The notes under the pieces were generated by a model. The model was not told the origin of the DNA, searched no databases, and saw only the letters and a list, made by a program, of their open reading frames with translations. Below are positions 17,665 through 27,433 of a DNA stretch of 64,000 nucleotides, in pieces (the first letter of the stretch is position 1; every line of letters begins with the position of its first letter). Made by a program: the position numbers and the translations under genes. Source of the DNA: Thiothrix sp. (lineage in GTDB: Bacteria > Pseudomonadota > Gammaproteobacteria > Thiotrichales > Thiotrichaceae). The DNA is taken from the NCBI RefSeq assembly GCF_028714775.1, contig NZ_JAQTLS010000001.1:186001-250000 (forward strand). Direction: 5' to 3'.

Positions 17665-19173
17665 ATGAGCCTTGCAATCGTTTACAGCCGTACCAACAGC
17701 GGATTAGATGCACCTTTGGTCAGCGTGGAAGTCCACCTCGCTAACGGGATGCCCCAGTTTTCCATCGTCGGCTTGCCGGAAACCGCAGTAAAAGAAAGCC
17801 GCGACCGGGTGCGGGCCGCGCTGGTCAATTCCGGCTTCAATTTTCCGCTCAAACGAATTACCGTCAACCTTGCCCCGGCGGACATTCCCAAAGATGGCGG
17901 GCGTTTCGACTTGCCCGTTGCTATCGGAATGCTGGCAGCGAGCGACCAAATTCCCGATGAAGCCCTGCAAAACTACGAATTCATCGGCGAGTTATCGTTA
18001 GGTGGGCAATTGCGCCCCGTGCGTGGGGTGTTACCCACTGCGTTTGCCGCCCTGCAAGCCGGACGCGCTTTGATCGTGCCGCAGGAAAATGCCGCCGAAG
18101 CCAGCCTGATCCGTGGCTTGAAAGTCTACGCTGCCAACACCATCAGCGACGTGGTGGAACACCTGCACGGCAGCGAACCGCTGGTGCGTTGGGAACAGGA
18201 CATCAAAACGGCAGAAACCCATTACCCCTTTGACCTCAGCGATGTGAAAGGGCAATTCATGGCTCGCCGGGCGCTGGAAATCGCCGCTGCCGGAGGCCAC
18301 AACCTGCTGATGGTCGGCCCACCGGGAACCGGCAAAACCATGCTCGCTAACCGCCTTGCCACCATTTTGCCGCCACTGGACGAAACTGAAGCGCTGGAAT
18401 CCGCCGCGATTGCTTCCATCAGCCACCACGGTTTCGACGCCAGCCGCTGGGGGCAACGCCCGGTACGCGAGCCGCACCACACCTCCTCCGGCGTGGCTTT
18501 GGTTGGCGGTGGCTCGCAAGTCAAACCGGGGGAAATTTCACTTGCCCACCACGGCATTTTGTTCCTCGACGAACTGACCGAATTCGACCGCAGCGTACTC
18601 GACGTGCTGCGCGAACCGCTGGAAACCGGCAAGATCACGCTATCCCGTGCTGCCCGCCAAGCAACATACCCCGCCAAATTCCAGTTGGTGGCGGCAATGA
18701 ACCCTTGCCCGCAAGGCCGCGCCTGTGATTTACGCGATAACTGCGAATGTTCGCCGGAACAACAACGCAAGCACCGCAGCCGCATTTCCGCACCATTCCT
18801 CGACCGCATCGACCTGCAAATCGAAGTGCCTCGGGTGAAACAAGAAGACCTGCAATCGCTCAAACACGGCGAAAGCAGTGCGGACGTGCGCCAACGGGTG
18901 GAAGCTGCCCGCAAACGCCAGCACGCCCGCCAAGGCAAGATTAATAATTCGCTGAGCGGACGTGAAGTCGACCACCATTGCGTTCTCGCAGAAAAAGACC
19001 AAAAGCTGCTGAACCACGCAATGGAACGTTTCAAACTGTCAGCACGCGCTTACCACCGCATCCTCAAAGTAGCGCGGACAGTGGCGGATTTGGCGGAAAG
19101 CGGTGACATCCGTACCGCGCACTTGACCGAAGCACTCAGTTATCGGGCGCTGGATCGGTTAGCGGCGATGTAA
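17665..19173 (+). CDS. comM: Competence protein ComM (YifB family AAA+ ATPase)
   Basis: ComM is a hexameric helicase that promotes branch migration during natural transformation. The 502 residues comprise an N-terminal Lon-protease-like fold (ChlI domain, VGLPETAVKESRDRV and PADIPKDGGRFDLP) and an AAA+ domain with Walker A GPPGTGKTM (about 219) and Walker B GILFLDELTEF. A Mg-chelatase C-terminal domain closes it. The ATG at 17665 starts the canonical SLAIVYSRT. The 3' end overlaps the convergent DUF3293 gene by 38 bases. Confidence 0.93.
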   Translation: MSLAIVYSRTNSGLDAPLVSVEVHLANGMPQFSIVGLPETAVKESRDRVRAALVNSGFNFPLKRITVNLAPADIPKDGGRFDLPVAIGMLAASDQIPDEALQNYEFIGELSLGGQLRPVRGVLPTAFAALQAGRALIVPQENAAEASLIRGLKVYAANTISDVVEHLHGSEPLVRWEQDIKTAETHYPFDLSDVKGQFMARRALEIAAAGGHNLLMVGPPGTGKTMLANRLATILPPLDETEALESAAIASISHHGFDASRWGQRPVREPHHTSSGVALVGGGSQVKPGEISLAHHGILFLDELTEFDRSVLDVLREPLETGKITLSRAARQATYPAKFQLVAAMNPCPQGRACDLRDNCECSPEQQRKHRSRISAPFLDRIDLQIEVPRVKQEDLQSLKHGESSADVRQRVEAARKRQHARQGKINNSLSGREVDHHCVLAEKDQKLLNHAMERFKLSARAYHRILKVARTVADLAESGDIRTAHLTEALSYRALDRLAAM

Positions 19174-19597
19174 GGCTCGCTGTAGCTAACCACTCCAACC
19201 GAGGCACGGCATCTTCCCCCATCCACAAGATAGCGTTTTGCCGATACTGCCTACCCAAGCGTTGTGCATCCGCCAACCCTAAGCCAATAGCAAGGAAACT
19301 TTCCTCACCCATCCATAGCCCCGCCGGATCAAGGCCAATACCGGGAATGATCCAGCAATCGTGGCGTTCTAAGTCTGCCAACAGGGCTTGTTGTGCGGCG
19401 TGGTTTTCGGCGGGGCTAGCAAGTTGGCTGTACGGATTCCAAGCTGTCAGGAAAGCCGCGCTGTTGTAACCACGCCGCGCATACAACGCCGCTAGCGACG
19501 GGCAGTATTCGCCCACCCGCAGCATGAATGCGCCTTCCACCCAGTGAATGTGGTAATGGGTGGCAGCATACGCGGCAATGAGTTCAGCTTTGCGCAA
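19136..19597 (-). CDS. DUF3293 protein
   Basis: This 153-residue protein shows the DUF3293 pattern: a YAATHYHI start, SAAFLTAWNPYSQ in the middle, the PGIGLDPAGLWMGEESFLAIGL stretch split over two blocks, and QNAILWMGEDAVP near the end. No function is known. Its start overlaps the end of the FAH-family gene by 14 bases, suggesting coupling. Confidence 0.78.
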   Translation of the reverse strand: MRKAELIAAYAATHYHIHWVEGAFMLRVGEYCPSLAALYARRGYNSAAFLTAWNPYSQLASPAENHAAQQALLADLERHDCWIIPGIGLDPAGLWMGEESFLAIGLGLADAQRLGRQYRQNAILWMGEDAVPRLEWLATASLTSPLTDPAPDN

Positions 19598-20465
19598 TGT
19601 GGTTCCTCAATACGCCGACACCTGCCACTTCGCACTCGACCACATCGCCGGGAAGCAAGTATTCTGGCGGTTCACGCACGAAACCCACCCCACTCGGCGT
19701 TCCCGTGGCAATCACATCCCCTGCTTCCAGCGTCATGCCCCGCGACAGCCATTCGATAATGCTGGCAACGTCGAAAATCATATTGCGGGTGTTGGACGCT
19801 TGCTTGGTGACGCCATTCACGCGGCAGGTAATGTCCAAATCCTGCGGGTCGGCAATTTCATCTGCCGTCACAATCCACGGCCCCATCGGGCAACCACCAT
19901 CAAGGCTTTTACCAAGGAAATACTGCTTGTGGTTCAACTGGATGTCCCGCGCACTCAAGTCATTGATCACGGTGTAACCGAAAACGTGTGCCAACGCATT
20001 TTCGCGGGTAATCTTTTTGCCACCTTTGCCCAATACCACGCCCAATTCCGCCTCCCAATCGAGTTGGGAACAGGTATCGGGGTCGAAAGGAATGTCTGCT
20101 TCATGCCCAGTCACGCTGGTAGGACATTTGGTAAACACGATGGGGTATTGCGGCGCTTTGCCCGTGCGCCCGATTTGGCTGGCAGTTTCTTCGGCGTGTT
20201 CCAGATAGTTCAGACCGAGGCACATCACGTTTTTGCGTGGGCGTGGAATCGGCGCAAGCAAGGTAATATCCGTCGCTGCTACGTGCATCGCGGCACTAGC
20301 GTGGTCAAGCAGAGCGTGTAAATCCGTATTGCTGCCGATCAGCACCAACATATCGCGCCATGCTGCGTGGTCGAAAGTGGGGTCAAGTGCAGGGATCAGC
20401 ACCCCATCCGTTTGGGCGATACAGACGAAAATTTGATTTTTGTACAGGCACGTTCCAAGTTTCAT
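19584..20465 (-). CDS. Fumarylacetoacetate hydrolase family protein
   Basis: The 293-residue protein has the FAH-superfamily metal and substrate motifs: LGLNYLEHAEE (about residue 87), the metal-binding DWEAELGVVLG, and YTVINDLSARDIQ. Members are acylpyruvate hydrolases, oxaloacetate decarboxylases or hydratases of aromatic degradation; the specific reaction cannot be assigned. The ATG at 20465 begins the usual MKLGT; an upstream in-frame ATG at 20501 lacks a clear ribosome binding site. Confidence 0.86.
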   Translation of the reverse strand: MKLGTCLYKNQIFVCIAQTDGVLIPALDPTFDHAAWRDMLVLIGSNTDLHALLDHASAAMHVAATDITLLAPIPRPRKNVMCLGLNYLEHAEETASQIGRTGKAPQYPIVFTKCPTSVTGHEADIPFDPDTCSQLDWEAELGVVLGKGGKKITRENALAHVFGYTVINDLSARDIQLNHKQYFLGKSLDGGCPMGPWIVTADEIADPQDLDITCRVNGVTKQASNTRNMIFDVASIIEWLSRGMTLEAGDVIATGTPSGVGFVREPPEYLLPGDVVECEVAGVGVLRNHIAQS

Positions 20466-20560
20466 ACTTTTCTCTATTGGAATATTGTGGAAAATCATCA
20501 AAATAGTATCAACCGATAGTACAATCTTGCCATCACTTTCAATAATAGGATTCTTAAACT

Positions 20561-21874
20561 GTGGATATTGCCATTTTGTTTGGCCTGATCTTGCTCAATG
20601 GCTTTTTCGCCATGTCGGAAATTGCGCTCGTCGCAGCCCGCAAAACACGCCTGCAAAACCTTGCCGGACAAGGTGACAAAGCGGCTGCCACCGCGCTGCG
20701 CTTGGGGTCTAACCCCACGTATTTCATGTCGGCAGTGCAAATCGGCATCACCTCCATTGGGGTACTGAATGGTATCGTGGGTGAGGCCGCACTCAGCCCG
20801 CCGTTCAGCACTTGGCTGCAAAGCTGGGGCATGGCTGCCGACATTGCCAATCCGCTCGCCATCGGGCTAGTGGTCGTCAGCATCACCTATTTTTCCATCG
20901 TGCTGGGTGAACTTGTCCCCAAACGCATTGGGCAAATCAGCCCGGAAGCCATCGCCCGTTTCGTTGCCCGCCCAATGTTGTGGCTGGCGATCATTGCCAA
21001 ACCGTTTGTCATGTTGCTATCAGGTTCCACCCACTTACTGTTGAGCCTGCTAGGCGTGAAAGATGATGGCAGTGCCAGCGTGACTGAAGAAGACATCCAT
21101 TTACTGCTAAGTGAAGGCTCCGACGCTGGCGTGATCGAAGCACAAGAACACCAAATGGTGCGTAACGTATTCCGCCTAGACGATCGCCAAATCGCCTCAT
21201 TCATGGTTCCGCGCAACGATGTGGTGTATCTGGACGTGGAAAAGTCGCTGGAAGACAACCTCAGCCATGTGGAAGCAAGCCGTTATTCGCGCTTCCCGGT
21301 AGTACGCGGCAATTGGGAAGAAGTCTTGGGCATTGTCAGCACCAGCCAATTACTTAACCAGATGCTGCGCGGCGAACAGCCCAGCCTTACCGAAAACCTC
21401 AAACCGGCGGTATTCGTCCCCGAATCGCTCACGGGCATGGAATTGCTGGAAAATTTCAAGGATTCTGGCGGGCAACTGGTGTTCATCATCGACGAATACG
21501 GCGAAGTACAAGGCATCGTCACCCTGCACGACATGATGGAAGCGATTACCGGCGAATTCAAACCGCAACACTTGGAAGATGCATGGGCGGTGCAGCGTGA
21601 AGACGGAAGCTGGTTGCTGGATGGCCTGATTCCCGTGCCGGAACTCAAAGACCGCCTCGGCTTGCGCAGCGTCCCCGAAGAAGACAAAGGCCGCTACCAC
21701 ACCTTAAGCGGCATGTTGATGCTGCTGCTGGGGCGTTTACCCCAAACCGCCGACCACTGCGAATGGGAAGGCTGGCGGCTGGAAGTTGTGGACATGGATG
21801 GCACACGCATCGACAAAGTGCTCGCCAGCGTCATTGTGGTAACAGGGGAACCACCAGCAAGCGAGCAGCCCTAA
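20561..21874 (+). CDS. CNNM/CBS/CorC-domain membrane protein (hemolysin family)
   Basis: The 437-residue protein has an N-terminal CNNM (DUF21) domain with three to four helices, opened by LILLNGFFAMSEIALVAARK. A pair of CBS domains (about 205-330) and a C-terminal CorC_HlyC domain follow, the latter with WLLDGLIPVPELKDRL. Such proteins are linked to magnesium or cobalt efflux; the older hemolysin label is unlikely to describe the role. The GTG start has AGGA 9 bases upstream. The 3' end overlaps the convergent SH3 gene by 4 bases. Confidence 0.9.
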   Translation: MDIAILFGLILLNGFFAMSEIALVAARKTRLQNLAGQGDKAAATALRLGSNPTYFMSAVQIGITSIGVLNGIVGEAALSPPFSTWLQSWGMAADIANPLAIGLVVVSITYFSIVLGELVPKRIGQISPEAIARFVARPMLWLAIIAKPFVMLLSGSTHLLLSLLGVKDDGSASVTEEDIHLLLSEGSDAGVIEAQEHQMVRNVFRLDDRQIASFMVPRNDVVYLDVEKSLEDNLSHVEASRYSRFPVVRGNWEEVLGIVSTSQLLNQMLRGEQPSLTENLKPAVFVPESLTGMELLENFKDSGGQLVFIIDEYGEVQGIVTLHDMMEAITGEFKPQHLEDAWAVQREDGSWLLDGLIPVPELKDRLGLRSVPEEDKGRYHTLSGMLMLLLGRLPQTADHCEWEGWRLEVVDMDGTRIDKVLASVIVVTGEPPASEQP

Positions 21875-22368
21875 AAACTCCAACTCCCCAGATAACGCCG
21901 CCCGACCCAGCCGCGCTTACCTTGGTAGTTAATCGGACACCACGTGGCGGAACATTCCCCCGTGCCTTGCAAGCCAGTTTCTTCAGGCGGGATTGTGCCC
22001 ACCACAGCGGCGCTGGTACTGGGGGTTTTACGGATATTGAGCCGGTCGGTGTAACCGTGGGTCGCGTAATAGCGGTTGCCATCCGATTCCGCCAAATATT
22101 TGCACGCTGCCCAGCCCGTTTTACCGGCATAAGCGACTTTGCACCAACCATTACTGCGTTCCACCTTGTTTTGCACCTTCACGGCATTGAACGGGATGTA
22201 CGTCAGTACCCGTCCACTGCTGGCAGGTGAGCTGCGCAATGCCAAACTGTCAGTCCCCATCACCCGTGTGACGGCGTAGAAATCAGGGCCATCGGCGGTG
22301 GCATAAGCATTAAATGCGCTGGCACTAAGTGCTAAACCCAGCACCACTGTAAGTATACGGATTTGCAT
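21871..22368 (-). CDS. Secreted protein with two bacterial SH3 domains
   Basis: The 165-residue protein carries a signal peptide cleaved after AYA (about residue 24). Two SH3b repeats follow. The first has SLALRSSPASSGRVLTYIP and NGWCKVAYAGKTGWAACKYL; the second has RLNIRKTPSTSAAVVGTIP and WCPINYQGKRGWVGRRYL. Bacterial SH3 domains usually bind cell-wall peptides. No catalytic domain is attached, so it may be a wall-binding or scaffold protein in the periplasm. Confidence 0.85.
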   Translation of the reverse strand: MQIRILTVVLGLALSASAFNAYATADGPDFYAVTRVMGTDSLALRSSPASSGRVLTYIPFNAVKVQNKVERSNGWCKVAYAGKTGWAACKYLAESDGNRYYATHGYTDRLNIRKTPSTSAAVVGTIPPEETGLQGTGECSATWCPINYQGKRGWVGRRYLGSWSF

Positions 22369-22438
22369 GATTCACTCCTTGTGTTGATGTCCTACAAGGT
22401 TGGACTCCGCACACAAGGGAACGTTCACGCCATCGCCC

Positions 22439-23620
22439 TTAACGGCAAGCTTGATACTTACCGTTAGGCCAGCACGGTGCGGAAATCGCCTCACCCAGAT
22501 TGGCTGCCAGCAAACGTTCACGCACTTCCAGCAAACGACTGACCAAACCTTCCTCAACGGCAGCATAGGCATCCGAATCCACTTGGCGTTTCACCACGAT
22601 CCCCAGCAATTCGGTGATGGCATTACCTACCGAGTTCTGCGAAATGGTCACGATCAAGCGTCCATTATCGTCGCGGAACAGGATTTGTTTGTAAGCAGGC
22701 CGCCAGCGGATTTCATTGGCAAACTGCGGGTCTTGGATCACGCGCTCGCGTAAATCCCGTGCTACCCGCAGGAAGCGCGAGTTGCCCAACAGCACATCAT
22801 CAATCTGGTTGGGGAAATTGGAATTTTCAGGCACACGCTCTTCCCCGGTCGCCACCAGTGAGAAGAAAGTGCGGTAGAAATCGAGGAAACCGCGTAACAC
22901 TTGCTCGTATTCATACCAGAAATACTGGTCTTTGAGCTTATCGTTACCACCTTTGACCTCCCAGCACGGCAAACCTTGTGGGTAGCCTGTCAGGTTAAGC
23001 GCGGCATCTTCCGCCGGTAACAGGCTGAGGATTTGCAAATCCAACACTTCCAAAAACTTGCGGTAGACCTCACTCAACTGGCGCAAGAACAGGGTGTTAT
23101 GCCCGCTGTCGGTCAGGTTGGGGTTGCTGGGGTCAGCTTCTTTCGCATTGCGCAACTGCTCCATGGGGAATGCCATAAAGTGGTTGTGGATCATGCGGAT
23201 GCTGGGCACACCCGGCTTGTTCAAAGGCCAAGTGGAATCAAGGCTAGCCTCCCCGCAGAGGATCAGGTGTTCCGCCGGATCGGGGTATTTCTCAAACATG
23301 TAATCGCAGATGATTTGCGTCATCTTCGACCAGACTTTCTTTTCTTGGCGCTTCATTTGGTCGCGGCGTACCGGGCGACCCAAGGGGTCAAGGATGCGGC
23401 GCGAGGTGTCAAGAATGATGGACGTGTCAAATTCCACGCTATGCCCAACCAGCTTGCGGTACATCAGCAAGTCTTCGGGGGTGCGGAACAGGCCATTTTC
23501 CTCCGCCAGATTTTTCAGGTTGGCAGGGCTGTTGAAGAATTCCACCTGCGTCATCCCTTGCGGAACATTCAGGCTCATTTGTGGGCAAGGTGTGGCGATT
23601 TCGCGAGGTGCTGTTTTCAT
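22439..23620 (-). CDS. Unrecognised 393-residue cytoplasmic protein
   Basis: I do not recognise this family. The protein has no signal peptide or membrane segment. Visible landmarks are LCGEASLDSTWPLNKPGVPS (about residue 121), the histidine-rich IRMIHNHFMAFP, and FWYEYEQVLRGFLDFYRTFF. The IHNH motif loosely recalls HIT-type nucleotide-binding enzymes but the full HxHxH triad is missing. Codon use looks like that of its neighbours, so recent transfer is not suggested. It lies 109 bases downstream of hppA on the same strand, separated by a GC-rich repeat, and could be read through from it. Confidence 0.75.
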   Translation of the reverse strand: MKTAPREIATPCPQMSLNVPQGMTQVEFFNSPANLKNLAEENGLFRTPEDLLMYRKLVGHSVEFDTSIILDTSRRILDPLGRPVRRDQMKRQEKKVWSKMTQIICDYMFEKYPDPAEHLILCGEASLDSTWPLNKPGVPSIRMIHNHFMAFPMEQLRNAKEADPSNPNLTDSGHNTLFLRQLSEVYRKFLEVLDLQILSLLPAEDAALNLTGYPQGLPCWEVKGGNDKLKDQYFWYEYEQVLRGFLDFYRTFFSLVATGEERVPENSNFPNQIDDVLLGNSRFLRVARDLRERVIQDPQFANEIRWRPAYKQILFRDDNGRLIVTISQNSVGNAITELLGIVVKRQVDSDAYAAVEEGLVSRLLEVRERLLAANLGEAISAPCWPNGKYQACR

Positions 23621-23639
23621 GGAATCTTATTTAGTTGGG

Positions 23640-23705
23640 TGGAAGGAGGCTTCCCCCATCCCCAGCCCTTCCCCCGCAAAGGGGGGAAGGGAGTAAGAGG
23701 GGAAA
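23640..23705. repeat. GC-rich palindromic repeat between hppA and the 393-aa gene
   Basis: A C-rich tract (CCCTTCCCCC) and a G-rich tract (GGGGGGAAGGG) face each other around GCAAA. The element resembles the one inside hupK and is probably a second copy of a dispersed repeat. On the minus strand it could also act as a weak terminator for hppA. Confidence 0.55.
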
Positions 23706-23729
23706 TAGGGAGAACGGTATTGTGGAAGA

Positions 23730-25751
23730 TTACGCCAGCAATGGCACAATCAGCAAGGCAACAATGTTGATGATTTTGATCAGCGGGTTAACCGCAGGAC
23801 CTGCGGTATCTTTGTACGGGTCACCAACGGTATCGCCCGTCACGGCAGCTTTGTGCGCTTCGGAACCTTTGCCACCGAAGTTACCTTCTTCGATGTACTT
23901 TTTGGCGTTATCCCATGCGCCACCGCCTGTGGTCATGGAAATGGCAACGAAGATGCCGGTTACGATTGTACCGACCAGTACGCCACCCAATGCTTGCGCC
24001 CCGAGGAAATAGCCCACCAGCACCGGAACCGCGACAGGCAGCAAGGACGGAATGATCATTTCCTTGATCGCCGCTTTGGTCAGCATATCAACGCAAGTAC
24101 CGTATTCCGGCTTGCCCGTACCTTCCATAATGCCGGGAATCTCTTTGAACTGACGACGAACTTCCACCACCACGGAACCAGCGGCACGCCCAACTGCTTC
24201 CATGCCCATTGCCGCGAACAGGTAAGGAACCATGCCGCCGATGAACAAGCCGATAATGACCATGTGGTTAGACAGGTCAAAGGTCAAGCCGGGGTGGTTG
24301 GTGGAAAGCGCATGGGTGTAATCCGCAAACAGCACCAGTGCCGCCAAACCTGCCGAACCGATAGCGTAACCTTTCGTAACCGCTTTGGTAGTATTACCGA
24401 CTGCATCCAGTGGGTCAGTGATGTTACGGATTTCTTCCGGCAAGCCCGCCATTTCCGCAATCCCGCCCGCGTTGTCAGTAATCGGGCCGTAAGCGTCGAG
24501 CGCCACGATAATCCCTGCCATTGACAGCATGGAAGTTGCAGCAACCGCGATCCCGTACAGACCTGACAAGGAATACGCGCCCCATATTGCCAAACACACC
24601 GCTAATACTGGCGCTGCGGTCGCTTTCATGGAAACACCCAAACCGGCGATGACGTTTGTGCCATGCCCCGTGGTGGAAGCTTGCGCAATGTGGCGTACCG
24701 GGGAATATTCCGTAGCCGTGTAATATTCAGTAATCCACACCATTGCGGCGGTCAGCACCAAACCAATGACGGCAGAACCGTACAGGGCATTGACAGAATA
24801 AAGAGGATCAGGGTTTCCGCCCATCATGATGTAGGTAATCGGGTAGAACAGTATCAGTGAAGCGCCAGCCGCCACTGCCAAGCCCCGGTACAGCGCATTC
24901 ATGATTTTGCCGCCATCACGTGCCTTGACGAACATTGCCCCTAAGATGGAAGCCAAAATGGAAAAGCCGCCCAGCACCAGTGGGTAAACGATGGCATTTG
25001 AGCTACCCAGCATCAAGCCACCTAGCAACATGGTGGCAATGATGGTAACAGCGTAAGTCTCAAACAAGTCAGCCGCCATACCTGCGCAGTCACCGACGTT
25101 ATCACCCACGTTGTCGGCAATAACTGCCGGGTTGCGCGGGTCATCTTCCGGGATACCAGCTTCCACTTTACCCACAAGGTCAGCACCCACGTCAGCACCC
25201 TTAGTAAAGATACCGCCACCCAAACGGGCAAAGATGGAGATGAGGGAACCGCCGAACGCCAGACCAACCAGCGCATGGGTTGCTTCGTCAGCAGGTGTGC
25301 CGATCATGATCAGGGCAGCGTAATACCCAGCCACACCGAGCAGCGCCAAACCAACGACCAACATGCCGGTAATCGCACCACCTTTAAAGGCCACATCCAG
25401 TGCCGCATTCAGGCCATCTTTCGCCGCTTCCGCCGTGCGCACATTGGCGCGGACTGAAACGTTCATGCCGATGTAACCCGTCGCACCGGACAGGAGCGCA
25501 CCGATGGCAAAGCCAACAGCCGTTTTCCAACCCAAGGTGATAAAGATAACTGCGAAAAGTAAGATACCAACCACGCCGATGGTGGTGTATTGCCGGTTCA
25601 GGTAGGCTTGCGCCCCCTCCTGAATTGCCTGCGCAATGCTGCGCATTTTCTCGCTACCATCGGGTTTTGCCAGCACCCATCGGATCGTGAATACACCGTA
25701 AACCAGCGCTGCGAGCGCACATAAAATAGCAACTGCCAATCCTGTCGACAT
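23730..25751 (-). CDS. hppA: Membrane-bound H+-translocating pyrophosphatase, K+-independent type
   Basis: This 673-residue protein has about 16 membrane helices and couples pyrophosphate hydrolysis to proton pumping. The catalytic motif [18 protein letters not shown] and the [19 protein letters not shown] block are intact. In the diagnostic [10 protein letters not shown] segment the lysine replaces the alanine of K+-dependent enzymes, marking it as K+-independent. It would recover energy from pyrophosphate released by, among others, sulfur metabolism and biosynthesis. A GGAGGTG ribosome binding site precedes the ATG. Confidence 0.93.
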   Translation of the reverse strand: MSTGLAVAILCALAALVYGVFTIRWVLAKPDGSEKMRSIAQAIQEGAQAYLNRQYTTIGVVGILLFAVIFITLGWKTAVGFAIGALLSGATGYIGMNVSVRANVRTAEAAKDGLNAALDVAFKGGAITGMLVVGLALLGVAGYYAALIMIGTPADEATHALVGLAFGGSLISIFARLGGGIFTKGADVGADLVGKVEAGIPEDDPRNPAVIADNVGDNVGDCAGMAADLFETYAVTIIATMLLGGLMLGSSNAIVYPLVLGGFSILASILGAMFVKARDGGKIMNALYRGLAVAAGASLILFYPITYIMMGGNPDPLYSVNALYGSAVIGLVLTAAMVWITEYYTATEYSPVRHIAQASTTGHGTNVIAGLGVSMKATAAPVLAVCLAIWGAYSLSGLYGIAVAATSMLSMAGIIVALDAYGPITDNAGGIAEMAGLPEEIRNITDPLDAVGNTTKAVTKGYAIGSAGLAALVLFADYTHALSTNHPGLTFDLSNHMVIIGLFIGGMVPYLFAAMGMEAVGRAAGSVVVEVRRQFKEIPGIMEGTGKPEYGTCVDMLTKAAIKEMIIPSLLPVAVPVLVGYFLGAQALGGVLVGTIVTGIFVAISMTTGGGAWDNAKKYIEEGNFGGKGSEAHKAAVTGDTVGDPYKDTAGPAVNPLIKIINIVALLIVPLLA

Positions 25752-25779
25752 CAGTACACCTCCATAAACTATGGTAATA

Positions 25780-25785
25780 ATTATA
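25780..25785 (-). promoter_or_regulatory. Candidate -10 element of hppA
   Basis: A perfect TATAAT on the minus strand lies 28 bases upstream of the hppA ATG. No good -35 hexamer is present 16-18 bases further upstream, so an activator may be needed. Confidence 0.4.
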
Positions 25786-26151
25786 AGAGACCTGATGCGC
25801 CTACTGTGATGACTGAACGCAACAGGCTAGCTCCTAGACAATCATAGGCCAGCATTTGGCGTCAAGACATATTTTTTCTTACATTTCAGGGCAAAACACC
25901 AGACAAATTAAGGCCGCACCGAAGGGTATATGACATTAATCAAGTTTTGTTGCATCTATAAAATAAATTTATTTGAAAATTAAAAATTACACATATCCAC
26001 AAGGTGGTAGGCGGTGGTATCCGGGGCAAAAAATATAGTATCCTCACTGCCCAGTATTTTCTGTACTTGCTGCCTCTACGTACACGCTGGGGCTGGCGGA
26101 TACTGAATGAAAGAATCCGAGAATAACCTGTCGTTTGACGGAGGAGCCTCA
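25786..26151. other. Divergent hppA/qmoA intergenic region
   Basis: About 370 bases without a gene. The part from 25920 to 26000 is AT-rich with a palindrome AAATAAATTTATTT at 25961-25974. A TATAGT at 26034-26039 is a possible -10 for qmoA, giving a leader of about 105 bases. No terminator, RNA gene or clear operator was found. Confidence 0.5.
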
Positions 26152-27432
26152 ATGACGGATGTCGTTGCAACAAACCAGACCATTATCGTCGTCGGTGGCG
26201 GTATCAGCGGGATGACCGCTGCGCTCGAAGCTGCTGAAACAGGTAAGCAGGTCATCCTGCTGGAAAAACGCCCTTACTTGGGCGGTCGTGTTTCCCAGCT
26301 TTACAAGTACTTCCCTAAGATGTGCCACCCGACCTGTGGGCAAGAAATCAACCAGCGCCGCATCAAGTTCAACAAGAACCTGACCGTACTGACGCAGGCT
26401 GAAGTTTCCAACATCAGCGGTGACAAAGGCGATTACAGCCTGACTGTTACCCTGACTCCACGTTACGTGAACAACAACTGTACGGCGTGTGGCGACTGTA
26501 ACAAAGCGGTCAGCACTGAATTCGACGACGAATACAACTACGGGCTGGGCAAGCGTAAGGGTGCATACATCCCTAACGAAATGGCGTTCCCACAATGGTA
26601 CGTGATTGACTCGCGCATTGCTGGCACTGACGAAGGCCAGAAAGCCAAAGCCGCTTGCAAATACGGCGCTATCGACCTCGACATGCAGGAAGAGAAGCTG
26701 GAGCTGAAAGCAGGCGCAATCATCTGGGCAACCGGCTGGCAGCCATACGACGCGAACAAGATTCAAGCTTACGGCTATGACCGTTACGCCAACGTCATTA
26801 CTAACGTTGAATTTGAGCGCCTAATGGATCCACGCGGCCCAACAGGTGGCAAACTGCTGCGCCCTTCCGATGGCAAAGAAGCGAAAAACATCGCTTTCAT
26901 CCAGTGCGCCGGTTCGCGGGATAAAAACCATCTGGCACATTGCTCACGCATTTGCTGCATGGCTTCCCTCAAGCAAACCAACTACGTGACCGAGAAATTC
27001 GGTGACGAAGGCAAGTCCACCGTTTACTACATCGACATCCGTGCGATTGACCGCTTTGAAGACTTCTACAAAGCCGTACAAGCCAATCCGAATGTCAGCT
27101 TCATCAAGTCCAAAGTGGCGAAGATTGAAGAAGACCGCGCTACTGGCAACCCAGTACTGCACGGCGTCAATACGGAAGGCTACCACCGTTATGCCAACCA
27201 GCACGATCTGGTGGTATTGGCAGTCGGTATGCAGCCGAGCGTGGACGTTTCCACCTTCCCGATCAAACTCTTGGTCAACGCGGAAGGCTTCATTGAACAC
27301 GACGAAAGCAACGGCGGCATTTTCGCAGCCGGATGCGCAGCGGATGCCTATGACGTAAACCGCTCAGTGCAACACGCCACTGCCAGCGCCTTGCGTGCGG
27401 TGCAGGTCGTCAACCAGGTAGCAGGAGCATAA
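26152..27432 (+). CDS. qmoA: QmoA, HdrA-like flavoprotein of the quinone-interacting complex
   Basis: QmoA is an FAD-binding HdrA homologue that with QmoB passes electrons to or from APS reductase. The 426-residue protein has the dinucleotide motif VVGGGISGMTAALEA (about residue 14) and the cysteine-bearing KMCHPTCGQE near residue 57. NNCTACGDCNK (about 120) is a half ferredoxin motif. The C-terminal FAAGCAADAYDVNRSVQHA closes the flavin fold. The ATG at 26152 was chosen because GGAGGAG precedes it by 5 bases; an ATG at 26107 lacks one. qmoB follows after one base. aprBA are not in the window. Confidence 0.9.
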   Translation: MTDVVATNQTIIVVGGGISGMTAALEAAETGKQVILLEKRPYLGGRVSQLYKYFPKMCHPTCGQEINQRRIKFNKNLTVLTQAEVSNISGDKGDYSLTVTLTPRYVNNNCTACGDCNKAVSTEFDDEYNYGLGKRKGAYIPNEMAFPQWYVIDSRIAGTDEGQKAKAACKYGAIDLDMQEEKLELKAGAIIWATGWQPYDANKIQAYGYDRYANVITNVEFERLMDPRGPTGGKLLRPSDGKEAKNIAFIQCAGSRDKNHLAHCSRICCMASLKQTNYVTEKFGDEGKSTVYYIDIRAIDRFEDFYKAVQANPNVSFIKSKVAKIEEDRATGNPVLHGVNTEGYHRYANQHDLVVLAVGMQPSVDVSTFPIKLLVNAEGFIEHDESNGGIFAAGCAADAYDVNRSVQHATASALRAVQVVNQVAGA

Positions 27433-27433
27433 G

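Noticed and set aside
19560-20321. Plus-strand open frame of 253 codons
   Set aside because: It is antisense to the FAH-family gene, which has its metal-binding motifs.
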